Positions 33,884-43,106 of a stretch of 64,000 nt of DNA are shown here, in pieces (the stretch's first letter is position 1; every line of letters starts with the position of its first letter). The notes under the pieces were generated by a model. The model did no database searches. It was not told where the DNA came from and saw only the letters and a list, made by a program, of their open reading frames with translations. Position numbers and translations under genes: made by a program. The stretch comes from Haloterrigena sp. KLK7 (lineage in GTDB: Archaea > Halobacteriota > Halobacteria > Halobacteriales > Natrialbaceae), in the NCBI RefSeq assembly GCF_037914945.1, contig NZ_CP149788.1, positions 1 to 64,000 on the forward strand, written 5' to 3'.

Positions 33884-35848
33884 GTGACCCCCTCTTTCGA
33901 ACCCACCTCGCCGGCCGATGTCTACGCGAGATTCACGGACGCGGTCTTCGCGCTCGACGCGGAGTGGCGCGTCACGTACATAGAGGAGAAAGCCGAGCGA
34001 GTTCTCGAGGGGACCGAGGCGGAACTGCTCGGAACGAAGCTCTGGGAGGCGATTCCCGACGCACTGGTCCCGTCGTTTCGAAGCCGGTTCGAACGCGCGA
34101 TGGACGACCAGGAGTCCGTGACGTTCGAGGCGTACCACTCCCCGCTCGACGCCTGGTTCGAGGTGCGAGCCGTCCCCTCCGAGACGGGGCTGTCCGTCGC
34201 CCTGCACGACATCACTGACGACGTCCACCGACAGAAGGAACTCGAGCACCGCGAGGAGGCCCTGCGGCGCGCGTACGAGATCATCGCCGAGCCCGACCGA
34301 CCGTTCATCGAACAGATCGACGATCTCCTGGAAGTTGTTCGAGAGACGGTCGGAACGGACTACGCGACATTCTCGTGCGTGGACGGCGACGACTACGTCT
34401 TCGAAGCGATCGATGTCCCGGCTGACGTCGAACTCGAGGCCGGGGCGACGGTTCCCGTCGACGAGTTGCCCAACTGCAAACACGTCGTCGAGACCGAACA
34501 GACGCTCGTCCTCAGGGACGTCGAGGCGCAGGCCCCGGAGTTCGCGGACCCGGAGTGGGGGATCGCCTGCTACCTCGGCGCGCCGGTCTTCTCCGGCGAG
34601 GACGCCTACGGGACGTTTTGCTTCTACGGGACGGAGGCCCGATCCGAGGAGTTCTCCGACTGGGAAGTCACGTTCGTCGAACTCCTGAGCAGTTGGGTGA
34701 GTTCGAGGCTCGCACAGCGGGAGCGCGAACGGTTCTTACACGACGCCAAATCGAGACTCGAGGCGGCGACCGAAGCCGGCGCCGTCGGCACCTGGGAGTG
34801 GTCGATTCCCGACGACGAGATAGCTACGGGCGACTCTTTCGCAGAGACGTTCGGCGTCGATCCCGAGGCCGCCCGCGAGGGCGAGCCGCTCGAGCGATTC
34901 CTCTCGACGATCCACGAGGACGACCGGGATCGAGTGGAGGAGAAAATCGAGGCGGCCCTCGACTCCTGTGGCGAGTTCGAAGCCGAGTATCGCGTCCGGA
35001 ACGCCGACGACGAGCTCCGGTGGGTGTCCGCTCGCGGACACGTCAGGTGCGACGAGGACGGGAATCCGGTCAAGTTCCCCGGCGCGCTCACCGATATCAC
35101 GACGCGAAAGCGGGCCGCGGCGGAGCTCGAAGCGTCGAACGAGCGGCTCGAGCAGTTCGCCTACGCCGCCAGCCACGACCTCCAGGAACCGTTACGGATG
35201 GTCTCGAGCTACCTGCAACTCATCGAGGACCGGTACGCGGACGAACTCGACGCGGAGTGCGAGGAGTTCATCGACTACGCGGTCGACGGTGCCGAGCGCA
35301 TGCGGGCGATGATCGATAGCCTGCTCGAGTACTCGCGAATCGAGACGCGGGGCGACCCGTTCGAACCCGTCGATCTCGAGGCCGTCGTCGATGACGTCCG
35401 AACGGACTGTCAGCTTCAGATCGGGGGGAGCGGCGCCGAGATCACGACCGAGGACCTCCCCACCGTCGTCGGGGACGCCGACCAGCTCCGGCAGTTGTTC
35501 CAGAATCTGCTGGACAACGCGATCGAATACAGCGGCGACGAACCGCCTCGCGTCGAACTCTCGGTGACACGCGACGGATCGGAGTGGATCGTCTCAGTGC
35601 GTGACGAGGGAATCGGCGTCGACCCCGACGATCAACAGCGGATCTTCGAGGTGTTTCAGCGACTCCATACGCACGACGAGCACGCCGGCACGGGAATCGG
35701 ACTCGCGCTCTGTGAGCGCATCGTCGAACGCCACGGCGGCGAGATCTGGCTCGAGTCCGAACCCGGCGAGGGATCGACGTTCTCGGTCACCCTGCCGGCG
35801 GCGGACGACCGCGCGGTGGAGGGGTCCGATCGCGGCGAGCAGCACTGA
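33884..35848 (+). CDS. PAS-GAF-PAS sensor histidine kinase
   Basis: A 654-residue cytoplasmic kinase starting GTG. Domains: PAS at about 8-115 (VFALDAEWRVTYIEEKAERV), GAF at about 140-285 (YATFSCVDGDDYVFEAIDVP ... GIACYLGAPVFSGEDAYGTF), PAS at about 290-405 (ATEAGAVGTWEWSIPDDEIA ... FPGALTDITTRKR), then HisKA with ASHDLQEPLRMVSSYLQLIE and HATPase with FQNLLDNAIEYS, DEGIGV and GTGIGLALC. GAF Cys residues could allow chromophore or redox sensing, unproven. No response regulator lies nearby, as is common for haloarchaeal kinases. Confidence 0.92.
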   Translation: MTPSFEPTSPADVYARFTDAVFALDAEWRVTYIEEKAERVLEGTEAELLGTKLWEAIPDALVPSFRSRFERAMDDQESVTFEAYHSPLDAWFEVRAVPSETGLSVALHDITDDVHRQKELEHREEALRRAYEIIAEPDRPFIEQIDDLLEVVRETVGTDYATFSCVDGDDYVFEAIDVPADVELEAGATVPVDELPNCKHVVETEQTLVLRDVEAQAPEFADPEWGIACYLGAPVFSGEDAYGTFCFYGTEARSEEFSDWEVTFVELLSSWVSSRLAQRERERFLHDAKSRLEAATEAGAVGTWEWSIPDDEIATGDSFAETFGVDPEAAREGEPLERFLSTIHEDDRDRVEEKIEAALDSCGEFEAEYRVRNADDELRWVSARGHVRCDEDGNPVKFPGALTDITTRKRAAAELEASNERLEQFAYAASHDLQEPLRMVSSYLQLIEDRYADELDAECEEFIDYAVDGAERMRAMIDSLLEYSRIETRGDPFEPVDLEAVVDDVRTDCQLQIGGSGAEITTEDLPTVVGDADQLRQLFQNLLDNAIEYSGDEPPRVELSVTRDGSEWIVSVRDEGIGVDPDDQQRIFEVFQRLHTHDEHAGTGIGLALCERIVERHGGEIWLESEPGEGSTFSVTLPAADDRAVEGSDRGEQH

Positions 35849-35953
35849 TCTCGGAGACTCGTTGTTCGATCGCTCGTCGGTGACTCGAACGCACTTTCCT
35901 ACTGATATCGTTCTGCCATCCAAACTATCGCGTATTCGGGAGACACCGACGGT

Positions 35954-36898
35954 TCACATCGCCCGTCCGCGGTTCGTGACGTAGATTCCGAGTAGCACGA
36001 CGGCGCCGCCGAGAACCGTCACGGCTTCCGGAACCTCACCGAGCAACGCGAGCGCGAGGATCGTGCTCCCGACGGGCTCGCCCAGTAACGAGACGCTCAC
36101 GACGCTCGACTCGACGTACTTCAGCGCCCAGTTGATGACCGTGTGGCCGAACATGCCCGGGAACAGGGCCATCGCGAGGAAGAGGACCCATTCCGTCTGC
36201 GGATAGCCGAGGAGCGGCGCATCGGTCCCGACGGCGAGGAAGCCGAGGGCGGCGGCACACACGGCGTAGACGACGAACGTGTAGGCGAACAGCGGAAGCC
36301 GCTGGCGGAGTGAGCGGCCCGAAAGCGTATAGACGGCACCGACGACCGCGCCGGCGAGCGCGAGGGCGTTGCCGTAGAGTTGGGTCGCGCTCCCCGCGAA
36401 CGCGGTCCCGAGCGCCGCGACGATGTCGCCGCCGCCGAGTAGCGGGTCGACGACGAGCGGCCCCACCGACATACAGAACGCGCCCGCGAGCGCGACGGCC
36501 ATCCCGCCGATCATCCGCGGGGTGAGTCGCTCGTCGAGGAGCGCCGCCGCGGCGACGCCGACGAATATCGGCTGGGTAGTGATCAGCGTCACCGACGCGG
36601 CCACCGTGGTCAACTCCAGACTCTCGAAAAAGCTCGCGAAGTGGGCGGCCAGCGCCAGTCCCGAGACGACCGCGAAGACGAGGTCGCGCCTCGAGATCGC
36701 TCGGAGGGCGTCGGCGTCGCGGAGCGCGAACGGCGCGACGGCGACCGCCATGAACAGCACGCGGTAGAACGCCTTCACGACGCTCGGCGCACCGCTCCAC
36801 CGGACGAGGATCGCACTCGTACTGATGGCGGCGATCGCGACGGCGACGCCGATCATCGGGTCAACCCGCTCTTCCAGCGATGTCGTCCACTGATTCAT
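35954..36898 (-). CDS. EamA/DMT family transporter
   Basis: A 314-residue membrane protein from the ATG at 36898 (another ATG at 36910). Ten hydrophobic helices in two EamA repeats are visible: the first includes AISTSAILVRWSGAPSVVKA and TTQPIFVGVAAAALLDERLT, the second AVVGAVYTLSGRSLRQ and VSVSLLGEPVGSTILALALL. The repeats end with the characteristic late P-x-x-x motif of drug/metabolite exporters. Substrate unknown; probably amino acid or metabolite efflux. Confidence 0.9.
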   Translation of the reverse strand: MNQWTTSLEERVDPMIGVAVAIAAISTSAILVRWSGAPSVVKAFYRVLFMAVAVAPFALRDADALRAISRRDLVFAVVSGLALAAHFASFFESLELTTVAASVTLITTQPIFVGVAAAALLDERLTPRMIGGMAVALAGAFCMSVGPLVVDPLLGGGDIVAALGTAFAGSATQLYGNALALAGAVVGAVYTLSGRSLRQRLPLFAYTFVVYAVCAAALGFLAVGTDAPLLGYPQTEWVLFLAMALFPGMFGHTVINWALKYVESSVVSVSLLGEPVGSTILALALLGEVPEAVTVLGGAVVLLGIYVTNRGRAM

Positions 36899-36910
36899 AC
36901 CGGGATTCAA

Positions 36911-37182
36911 CGAACTGAAACAGTTCTCTCGTATCGAATTCTTCCGCGGGTAGAAATATTCTGTCGAATCCGACCGATCAGTTCACGGGATTGATACTCA
37001 CTGTCGTTCGGTCTGTTGCACGGCATCGCCTTCGTTCCACTCGAGTTCGACGGCTGGGGCGGGATCACCGTCGCCGCGAGCGACACGATGCCGGTCGGCG
37101 TCCGTCCGAGTTCCGCTACGGTTGCCGGTCGAATCGCTCCGTCCGGCCAACATTCATACCTCGGGTCGTTGCTATCGGAACT
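36911..37182. other. Divergent promoter region
   Basis: About 270 nt between the DMT exporter and the GT39 gene. Apart from presumed promoters I see no repeat or gene. Confidence 0.4.
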
Positions 37183-38772
37183 ATGTCGCCGTCCCCGCCG
37201 ACCGAGACCGACGGGGAGAGACTCGGTGACCGCTCGTTGGCGGGCGTTCCGATCGAACTGTATCCGATCGCACTCCTCGCTGCTGCGCTCCGGCTGTTTC
37301 GGCTGGAGTCCGAGAGTTACTGGGTCGACGAAGTCGTCTCGGTGACGATCGTCACGTCGAACACGCCGTCCGAACTCCTGATCAGCGTCCCGGGGAACGA
37401 TCCCCATCCGCCGTTCTACTATCTCCTCCTGTCCGGCTGGTCGGCGCTCTTCGGAACGAGCGAACTGGCCACGCGACTGCTGTCGGCCCTCGTCGGAATC
37501 GCCACCGTCGTCGTCCTCTACGGGGTCGGTCGACGGCTCTTCGACAGGGAAGTCGGAGCGATCGCGGCGGTGCTCGTCGCCGTCTCACCGTTCCACGTCT
37601 GGTACTCCCAGGAGGTGCGAATGTACAATCTGCTCGCGCTGCTGACCGCGCTCTCGCTCTACTGGTTCGTGCGAATACAGGCGGAGAGATCGACCGACGA
37701 GAGCGGCGTTCGGGACGATATCGGGTACGTCGTCTCCACGATCCTCCTCGGGTACACGCACGTCTTCGGGCTGTTCGCGATACTCGCCCAGAACGCGTAC
37801 GTCTTCTCTCGGCCGCTGGTCCGGACCGTTCCCCGGTCGCGACTGACACTCCGCCGCTGGATCGCCCTCGAGGGAATAACCGCATTGCTCCTCCTCCCGT
37901 GGTTGGTGCGGTTGCTCCGCCGGACGGTGGCGGCCGGCGGCGGCGATGCGGGCAACGTCTCCTGGATTCCGCTGCCGACCGCCGAGACCGTCAGAGAGAC
38001 GTTCGCCGCGTACCTCGGCGGCCACCTGTTCGGCGAATCGTACCCGCTGTTCGTCTCGCTCGTCGTCGCGGGCTGTCTGGTGCTCGCGCTCTCGAGCGCC
38101 CGAGACGCGGTGACGGCGATCGGCCGGGGTGCGACGACAGAGGCCGACCGGGGCGTGACGGAGACCGACCGGGAGAATCCATCGATAAACGCCGTGTACG
38201 TGGTCCTCCTCTGGTTCGTCGTGCCGGTGCTCGTTCCGATCGCCCTCTCGCACGTCGTCACGCCGATCTTCGTGGACCGCTACTCGATCGGGGCGTCGCT
38301 GGCGTTTTTCCTCCTGATCGCGGTCGGCGTGCGGACGCTCTCCCGCCCGTCGCTTCGGTACGTCGTCGTCGGGGTGCTCCTCGTCGGCCTCGTCGCGCCC
38401 CTCCCAACGTACTATCAGGACGACCAGAAAGAGCAGTGGCGGGCGGCCGCCGCCGACGTCGAGTCGAACGTCGACGGCGACGACGTCGTCCTCGTGAGCA
38501 GACCGTTCACCGAGCGGACGTTCGGCTACTACTTCGACGCGGCGGACGTGCCCACGGTTCGGATCCCGCCCGACGCGTCGGCCGACGAAATCAGGTCGTC
38601 CGTCGACGGACGCGACGACGTCTGGATCGTGCTCTCGTACACCGATTCGTCGACGAATCAGCGGATCGTCGACGCCGTGGCGAGCCGCGACGACTACCGC
38701 GGCCCCGTCGAGGTGAACCGGTACAACGGCATCGCCGTGGTCCAGCTCGAGCGAACATCGAACGGCGGCTAG
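37183..38772 (+). CDS. GT39-like membrane glycosyltransferase
   Basis: A 529-residue GT-C-fold protein from the ATG at 37183. After a short hydrophilic start comes FRLESESYWVDEVVSVTIVT, the D-E motif in the first extracytoplasmic loop that acts as catalytic/metal site in GT39/PMT enzymes, then NDPHPPFYYLLLSGWSALFG. About ten transmembrane helices follow, and a soluble C-terminal domain of about 110 residues ends LERTSNGG. Such enzymes use polyprenyl-phosphate sugars to glycosylate proteins or lipids outside the membrane. It converges on the mannosyltransferase at 38832. Confidence 0.88.
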   Translation: MSPSPPTETDGERLGDRSLAGVPIELYPIALLAAALRLFRLESESYWVDEVVSVTIVTSNTPSELLISVPGNDPHPPFYYLLLSGWSALFGTSELATRLLSALVGIATVVVLYGVGRRLFDREVGAIAAVLVAVSPFHVWYSQEVRMYNLLALLTALSLYWFVRIQAERSTDESGVRDDIGYVVSTILLGYTHVFGLFAILAQNAYVFSRPLVRTVPRSRLTLRRWIALEGITALLLLPWLVRLLRRTVAAGGGDAGNVSWIPLPTAETVRETFAAYLGGHLFGESYPLFVSLVVAGCLVLALSSARDAVTAIGRGATTEADRGVTETDRENPSINAVYVVLLWFVVPVLVPIALSHVVTPIFVDRYSIGASLAFFLLIAVGVRTLSRPSLRYVVVGVLLVGLVAPLPTYYQDDQKEQWRAAAADVESNVDGDDVVLVSRPFTERTFGYYFDAADVPTVRIPPDASADEIRSSVDGRDDVWIVLSYTDSSTNQRIVDAVASRDDYRGPVEVNRYNGIAVVQLERTSNGG

Positions 38773-38831
38773 ACCTGCCGCCGGCGGCCCGCTCGTCGAT
38801 CACGCTCGCTCGAGTCCGAACGCGCCGAATC

Positions 38832-40187
38832 CTAGCCGCGATCGGTTCGACTCGGCCACCCGTCGCACTGTCGCCTATCCAGTCGGTCGTCGGTCATCGC
38901 GATCCACCGCACCTCGTTCCAGCTCAGCCGGTAGTGACAGGTCTCCGGTTTCGCCTGCTCCCAGTAGATCGTCTGCATCGACGGGACGTTCCCGTCGCCC
39001 GGCGTTATCGGCAGGGACTCCCCCTCCGGCTCGGCCGCCTCCTGTCGCGTCTGGAGCGTCGACTGCGAGGCCGGTGAGCCGAAGTGCCAGGCGAGACCCG
39101 AGAGAACGAGCAGCGCGATCACCGCGACGGCGGCGACCGCCGTCCACCGGCGGACGGAACGGGACGCGTCGTCATTGCGTCGATTCGTCGTCACCGATCC
39201 TCCCACGGTCACGCGTTCTACCGCGACGGCGACGCCGAGTGCGACGAAGGCGAGCCAGAGGAACGCGTCCGTCGAACCGTCCAGATCGACGAACAGCACC
39301 TGGAAGGCGAGCAGCAAACCGCCCGCCGGAATCCACCACCGCTCTCGGACGTCGCTGACGGCGGCGCGCGCCCAGCCGTAGAGCGCGACCGGGACGAGCA
39401 GCGACCCGTAGCCGAACACTAGCAGTATCGTGTAGACGCGCTCGGCCAGGGTGTACGACGATCCGGCGGTCAGCGGGGCGACCACCGTCTGGACGACCAT
39501 GGGAACGAGCCCCTCCGTGGCCGCGAACGCGAGGACGACGGCACCGGTCACGACGCCGCCGCCCGCGATCGCCCTGAGCGCGCCCTTGGCGCCGGTTCGC
39601 TGATACGCTATCCCGACGATCAGCATCGCAAAAACCGCCCCGGACTGCCACGACCCGGCGCTCAGCGCCGCGGCGGTGCCGGCGAGGAACGGCCGGTCGC
39701 GGAGCGCCAGTGCGAGCGCGAGGACGCCGAAAAACAGCGCATAGAACTGTGCCCGGACGCCTTCCGGGGAGAGGAGGAAGAGCTCCGGCACGACGAGCAT
39801 CGCGAGACCGGCGGCGATCGCCGCTGCGTCGTCCCCGGTCACGTGGCGGGCGATCCAGGCGACGAGCAGGACGCTCGCGGCTGCGATGAGCGTCGTGAGC
39901 GTCGCTCCGAGGCCATGCAGCACGAGCATGTTCCCGCCCGAGAGGGCGGCGAGCACGGCCGCGATTCCGAACGGAACGGGCGGGTTCACGTCCCAGACGT
40001 CGACGTACGGAACGCCGCCCTTGAGGACGTACCAGCCCGTGTGCTGGAAGAACGCCGGGTCGGTCGCGATCGTCGGCCAGTCGACGAGCAGGTGCCTACC
40101 GAACCCGGCGACGAACAGGACGACAACGATCGGTCCGAGGACGGCGAGCCACGTACTGCGAGACAGCAACCGTGACCGAGGGGGCAT
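38832..40187 (-). CDS. DolP-mannose mannosyltransferase-like GT-C protein
   Basis: A 451-residue membrane protein with about ten helices. The first loop reads DWPTIATDPAFFQHTGWYVL, then GGVPYVDVWDVNPPVPFGIA: the Y-x-D-x-W-D-x-x-P motif of haloarchaeal DolP-mannose mannosyltransferases such as AglS, with candidate catalytic acids. A soluble C-terminal tail contains CHYRLSWNEVRWIAM. It would transfer mannose from dolichol phosphate to an N-glycan or another acceptor on the outer face. It starts 2 nt beyond the end of the epimerase gene, so the two are one operon. Confidence 0.85.
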   Translation of the reverse strand: MPPRSRLLSRSTWLAVLGPIVVVLFVAGFGRHLLVDWPTIATDPAFFQHTGWYVLKGGVPYVDVWDVNPPVPFGIAAVLAALSGGNMLVLHGLGATLTTLIAAASVLLVAWIARHVTGDDAAAIAAGLAMLVVPELFLLSPEGVRAQFYALFFGVLALALALRDRPFLAGTAAALSAGSWQSGAVFAMLIVGIAYQRTGAKGALRAIAGGGVVTGAVVLAFAATEGLVPMVVQTVVAPLTAGSSYTLAERVYTILLVFGYGSLLVPVALYGWARAAVSDVRERWWIPAGGLLLAFQVLFVDLDGSTDAFLWLAFVALGVAVAVERVTVGGSVTTNRRNDDASRSVRRWTAVAAVAVIALLVLSGLAWHFGSPASQSTLQTRQEAAEPEGESLPITPGDGNVPSMQTIYWEQAKPETCHYRLSWNEVRWIAMTDDRLDRRQCDGWPSRTDRG

Positions 40188-40188
40188 C

Positions 40189-41280
40189 TCAGATCCGCTG
40201 TGAGATCTTCTTCGCGACGGCGAGGGCGCCCTGGTCCCACGCGACGCGGTGGTCGAGGCCGCTCTCGTCGGTCTCCTCGTCGGCCTCGTAGTTCTCGAGG
40301 TACCACTCGTAGGTCTCCACGAGCGCCTCCCGGTTGGAGTACTCGGGTTCCCAGCCGAGGTCCGTCAGCTTCTCGACGGAGACGTAGGAGTCCTCGTGGG
40401 CAGTCTCGTAGACCCACGGATACAGCGGGGAGAGGTTCAGTTCGTCCAGCACGCGGAGGACCGCGACCGTGAGAAAGGCGGGCGTCCCGATGGTGCGTTT
40501 CCCCGTCCCCGCGTAGTCGATCGGGGCCTGGAAGTCCTCCTTCATCGTGCCGAACTCGTCGGTCCCGACGTTGAACGTGTCGTTGACCGCGTCCTCGTCT
40601 TCGGTGAGCAGCAGTTCGATGGCGGTGACGAGGTCGCGGACGTGCAACAGCTGGTAGCGGTTGTTCCCCCAGCCGACGAGCGGGACGTTGGCGCCGTCCT
40701 CGATCCAGTCGAACAGCACCTGAAACACGCCGAGTCGTTTCGGGCCGATGAACGTCTTCGGGCGAACGATCGGGACGCACATCCCCATGCGGCGGAAGTC
40801 CTGACAGACCTTCTCGGCCTCGATCTTGGCCTCGCCGTATGCGCCGACTCCGTCTAGCGGCGACTCCTCGGTGATGGGATGCGTGTCGTGGGTCCCGTAC
40901 ACCGCCGTCGAGGAGACGTAACAGATCCGCTCGACGTCGGCGTCGTTCGCCGCCCAGAGCACGTTCCGCGTTCCGTCGATGGTCGTCTCTCGGATACGGT
41001 CGTCGTCCCACAGTGGGAGCGCGGCCGCCGTGTGCACCACCGCGGTGGCATCGCTCTCCTCGAGTGCATCGGCGACGGACGCCTCGCTTCGAACGTCGCC
41101 TTCGACGAAGTCGATTCCGTCCGTATCGTCTTCCGGCTCGAACGGCTTGAGATCGAACGCGGTGACGTCCCATCCCTGATCACGGAAGTACTGGCACGCG
41201 TGCAGGCCGAGGAATCCAGTCCCCCCGGTGACGAGAAGCGAGCCGTTCGAGTCGTCGCTGGCACGCTCACTATCGCTCAT
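40189..41280 (-). CDS. NAD-dependent nucleotide-sugar epimerase/dehydratase (extended SDR)
   Basis: A 363-residue extended SDR from the ATG at 41280; an in-frame leader to 41373 is unlikely. LLVTGGTGFLGLHACQYFRD is the NAD-binding G-x-x-G-x-x-G segment, YVSSTAVYG holds the catalytic Ser/Thr, and YGEAKIEAE the Y-x3-K pair. RPKTFIGPKRLGVF and YQLLHVRDLVTAIELLL shape the substrate side. Likely substrate is a nucleotide sugar, or a lipid-linked sugar given the neighbours. The downstream mannosyltransferase starts almost on its stop. It is divergent from the UbiA-like gene at 41451. Confidence 0.9.
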   Translation of the reverse strand: MSDSERASDDSNGSLLVTGGTGFLGLHACQYFRDQGWDVTAFDLKPFEPEDDTDGIDFVEGDVRSEASVADALEESDATAVVHTAAALPLWDDDRIRETTIDGTRNVLWAANDADVERICYVSSTAVYGTHDTHPITEESPLDGVGAYGEAKIEAEKVCQDFRRMGMCVPIVRPKTFIGPKRLGVFQVLFDWIEDGANVPLVGWGNNRYQLLHVRDLVTAIELLLTEDEDAVNDTFNVGTDEFGTMKEDFQAPIDYAGTGKRTIGTPAFLTVAVLRVLDELNLSPLYPWVYETAHEDSYVSVEKLTDLGWEPEYSNREALVETYEWYLENYEADEETDESGLDHRVAWDQGALAVAKKISQRI

Positions 41281-41450
41281 CGTGATATCACGCTGAACGT
41301 CGATACGATGGGTCAATAGTGTACCGAGGTGTATCGAATCCGTACAGTCTCGAGTCGATTGAAACCGAGACATCCAGCGCGTGATATATGATGTGTGGGA
41401 GTCACAGGCAAGCCGGGACTTTTTGCCGTCATGTGAAGTCGAAGAGACAG

Positions 41451-42365
41451 ATGGCCCGCGCCTACACCGACAGGCGTCGGTTCGTGGGGACCGTCTCTGG
41501 ACTGGTAAAGGAGATGCGGCCCTGGCAGTGGTACAAGCAGGGCATCCTGCTTCTGGGGCTCGTCTTCTCCAAGAGTCTGTTCGATCCGGTCGCCGTCACG
41601 AACGTCGTCCTCGGAATCGTCGCCTTCTGTGCCGTCGCGGGCGCGACGTACATCGGCAACGATATCCTCGACGTCGAGGAGGACCGCAACCACCCGCGGA
41701 AGAAACACCGACCGATCGCCAGCGGGCAGGTGCCGGTCTCCGTGGCGGTGACGTTCGCGGCCCTGCTGTTCGTCGGCGGGCTCGGCCTCTCCTGGCACCT
41801 CGGCCCGCTGTTCCTCCTCGTCGTTAGCACGTACCTCGCACAGAACGCGCTCTACTCCGCGGTTCTGAAGGAAATCGTCATCGTTGACGTGATGGTCATC
41901 GCCATCGGATTCGTCCTGCGGGCCGTCGCCGGCGTCGTCGCCATCGACGTCTACCTGAGCCCCTGGCTCGTCGTCTGTACGTTCCTCGGGGCGCTGATGC
42001 TCGCGCTCGGCAAGCGCCGCCACGAGATGATCGTCAGCGACGATCCGGCCGCGTCGCGCGCGACCCTCGCCGAGTACACCGAGGAGACGCTCGACCAGTT
42101 GCTCGTCACCGTGCTCGCCGCGCTGGTCGTCTCCTACTCGCTCTACACGTTCTTCCGCGGCGGACTGTGGATGATGACCACGCTCCCCTTCGCCTTCTTC
42201 GCGGCCTTTCGCTACCACTTCCTCGCCCACACGCGGAATCTGGGCGGTGACCCGAAGTTCCTCTTCGGCGACCCCCCGTTTTTCGTCAACCTCGTCCTCT
42301 GGGGGCTCCTCGTCATCGCGGTCCTTTACGGGGTTCCGCCGCGACTCCTCGAGGTGATCGCGTGA
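41451..42365 (+). CDS. UbiA prenyltransferase, decaprenyl-phosphate phosphoribosyltransferase-like
   Basis: A 304-residue membrane protein from the ATG at 41451. The start EMRPWQWYKQGILLL matches the LRPxQWxKN segment of DPPR synthases. The first Asp-rich motif is NDILDVEEDRNHPRKKHRPI (70-89), the second lies in YSAVLKEIVIVDVMVIAIGF, and the family-specific MLALGKRRHEM follows. This group joins 5-phosphoribosyl diphosphate to a polyprenyl phosphate, the first committed step of lipid-linked pentose (arabinose in mycobacteria). It heads a plus-strand operon with a PHP and a flippase-like protein. Homology assignment is confident; the product in archaea is inferred. Confidence 0.88.
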   Translation: MARAYTDRRRFVGTVSGLVKEMRPWQWYKQGILLLGLVFSKSLFDPVAVTNVVLGIVAFCAVAGATYIGNDILDVEEDRNHPRKKHRPIASGQVPVSVAVTFAALLFVGGLGLSWHLGPLFLLVVSTYLAQNALYSAVLKEIVIVDVMVIAIGFVLRAVAGVVAIDVYLSPWLVVCTFLGALMLALGKRRHEMIVSDDPAASRATLAEYTEETLDQLLVTVLAALVVSYSLYTFFRGGLWMMTTLPFAFFAAFRYHFLAHTRNLGGDPKFLFGDPPFFVNLVLWGLLVIAVLYGVPPRLLEVIA

Positions 42366-42425
42366 CCGTTTCACTCCACACCGAACCGAGATGACCGTCT
42401 CACCCCGCTCCGCACCAAGCCTACC

Positions 42426-43106
42426 ATGACACGACGATACGATCTCCAGGTCCACACGAACGCCTCGCCCTGCTCGAGCACGCCCCCGGAACGCGTGGCC
42501 GAAGCGGCGGCCGACGCCGGACTCGACGGCATCGCCGTCACGGACCACGACACACTCGCCAACGTCGACGCCGTTCGGGACGCCGCGCCGGCCGATCTCG
42601 AGGTGATCGCCGGCGTCGAAGTGACGACGACCGAGGGCCACCTGCTGGCCCTCGACGTGACGGAGGCGCCGCCCCGAACGGATCCGCTGACGGTGATCGA
42701 CCGCGTCCACGAACAGGGCGGCGTCGCCGTCCTCTCGCATCCGTTCGACACGCTCCGACAGTACTACAAGACGGACCTCGAGGCTCTCGCCGATGTCGTC
42801 GACGGGATCGAAGCGATGAACTCCCGCTGCGTCCGCCGCCGGTTCAACGACCGGGCGGCGTCGTTCGCGGCCGCCCACGACCTCCCAACGACCGGCGGGA
42901 GCGACGCCCACTTCCCGATGGAGGTCGACCGCGCCTACACGGTCGTCGAGGGCGGCGGGTCGCTCGTTGACGCCGTCCGCGAGGGACGCGTGCGGCCGGG
43001 CGGTCGCGGACGCTACCTCTCGGGGCACGTCGCGACGAAACTCCACCAGTTTCGCACCGCCTCCAGTCGCGCCGTCGGGATCCTCACGTCAGGGCGATTC
43101 CCGTGA
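42426..43106 (+). CDS. PHP-domain phosphoesterase
   Basis: A 226-residue PHP protein. Metal-site motifs in order: DLQVHTNASPCS (6-17; the first His of the usual HxH is Gln8, as in PolX-type PHP domains), VTDHDTLAN (38-46), GVEVTTTEGHLLAL with Glu and His, VLSHPFD, and TGGSDAHFPMEVD near 158-170. PHP enzymes cleave phosphate esters. It lies 60 nt after the UbiA-like gene and overlaps the flippase-like gene (GTGA), so a dephosphorylation step for a lipid-linked sugar phosphate is a reasonable but unproven role. Confidence 0.87.
   Translation: MTRRYDLQVHTNASPCSSTPPERVAEAAADAGLDGIAVTDHDTLANVDAVRDAAPADLEVIAGVEVTTTEGHLLALDVTEAPPRTDPLTVIDRVHEQGGVAVLSHPFDTLRQYYKTDLEALADVVDGIEAMNSRCVRRRFNDRAASFAAAHDLPTTGGSDAHFPMEVDRAYTVVEGGGSLVDAVREGRVRPGGRGRYLSGHVATKLHQFRTASSRAVGILTSGRFP

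Noticed and set aside
33221-34483. 420-codon minus-strand frame
   Set aside because: Lies antisense to the DUF2238-like gene and the start of the GAF/PAS kinase, with no recognisable domain.
41313-43046. 577-codon minus-strand frame across the UbiA and PHP genes
   Set aside because: Its composition is that of reverse-complement GC-rich coding DNA (Arg, Glu, Val repeats), while both plus-strand genes show family motifs.
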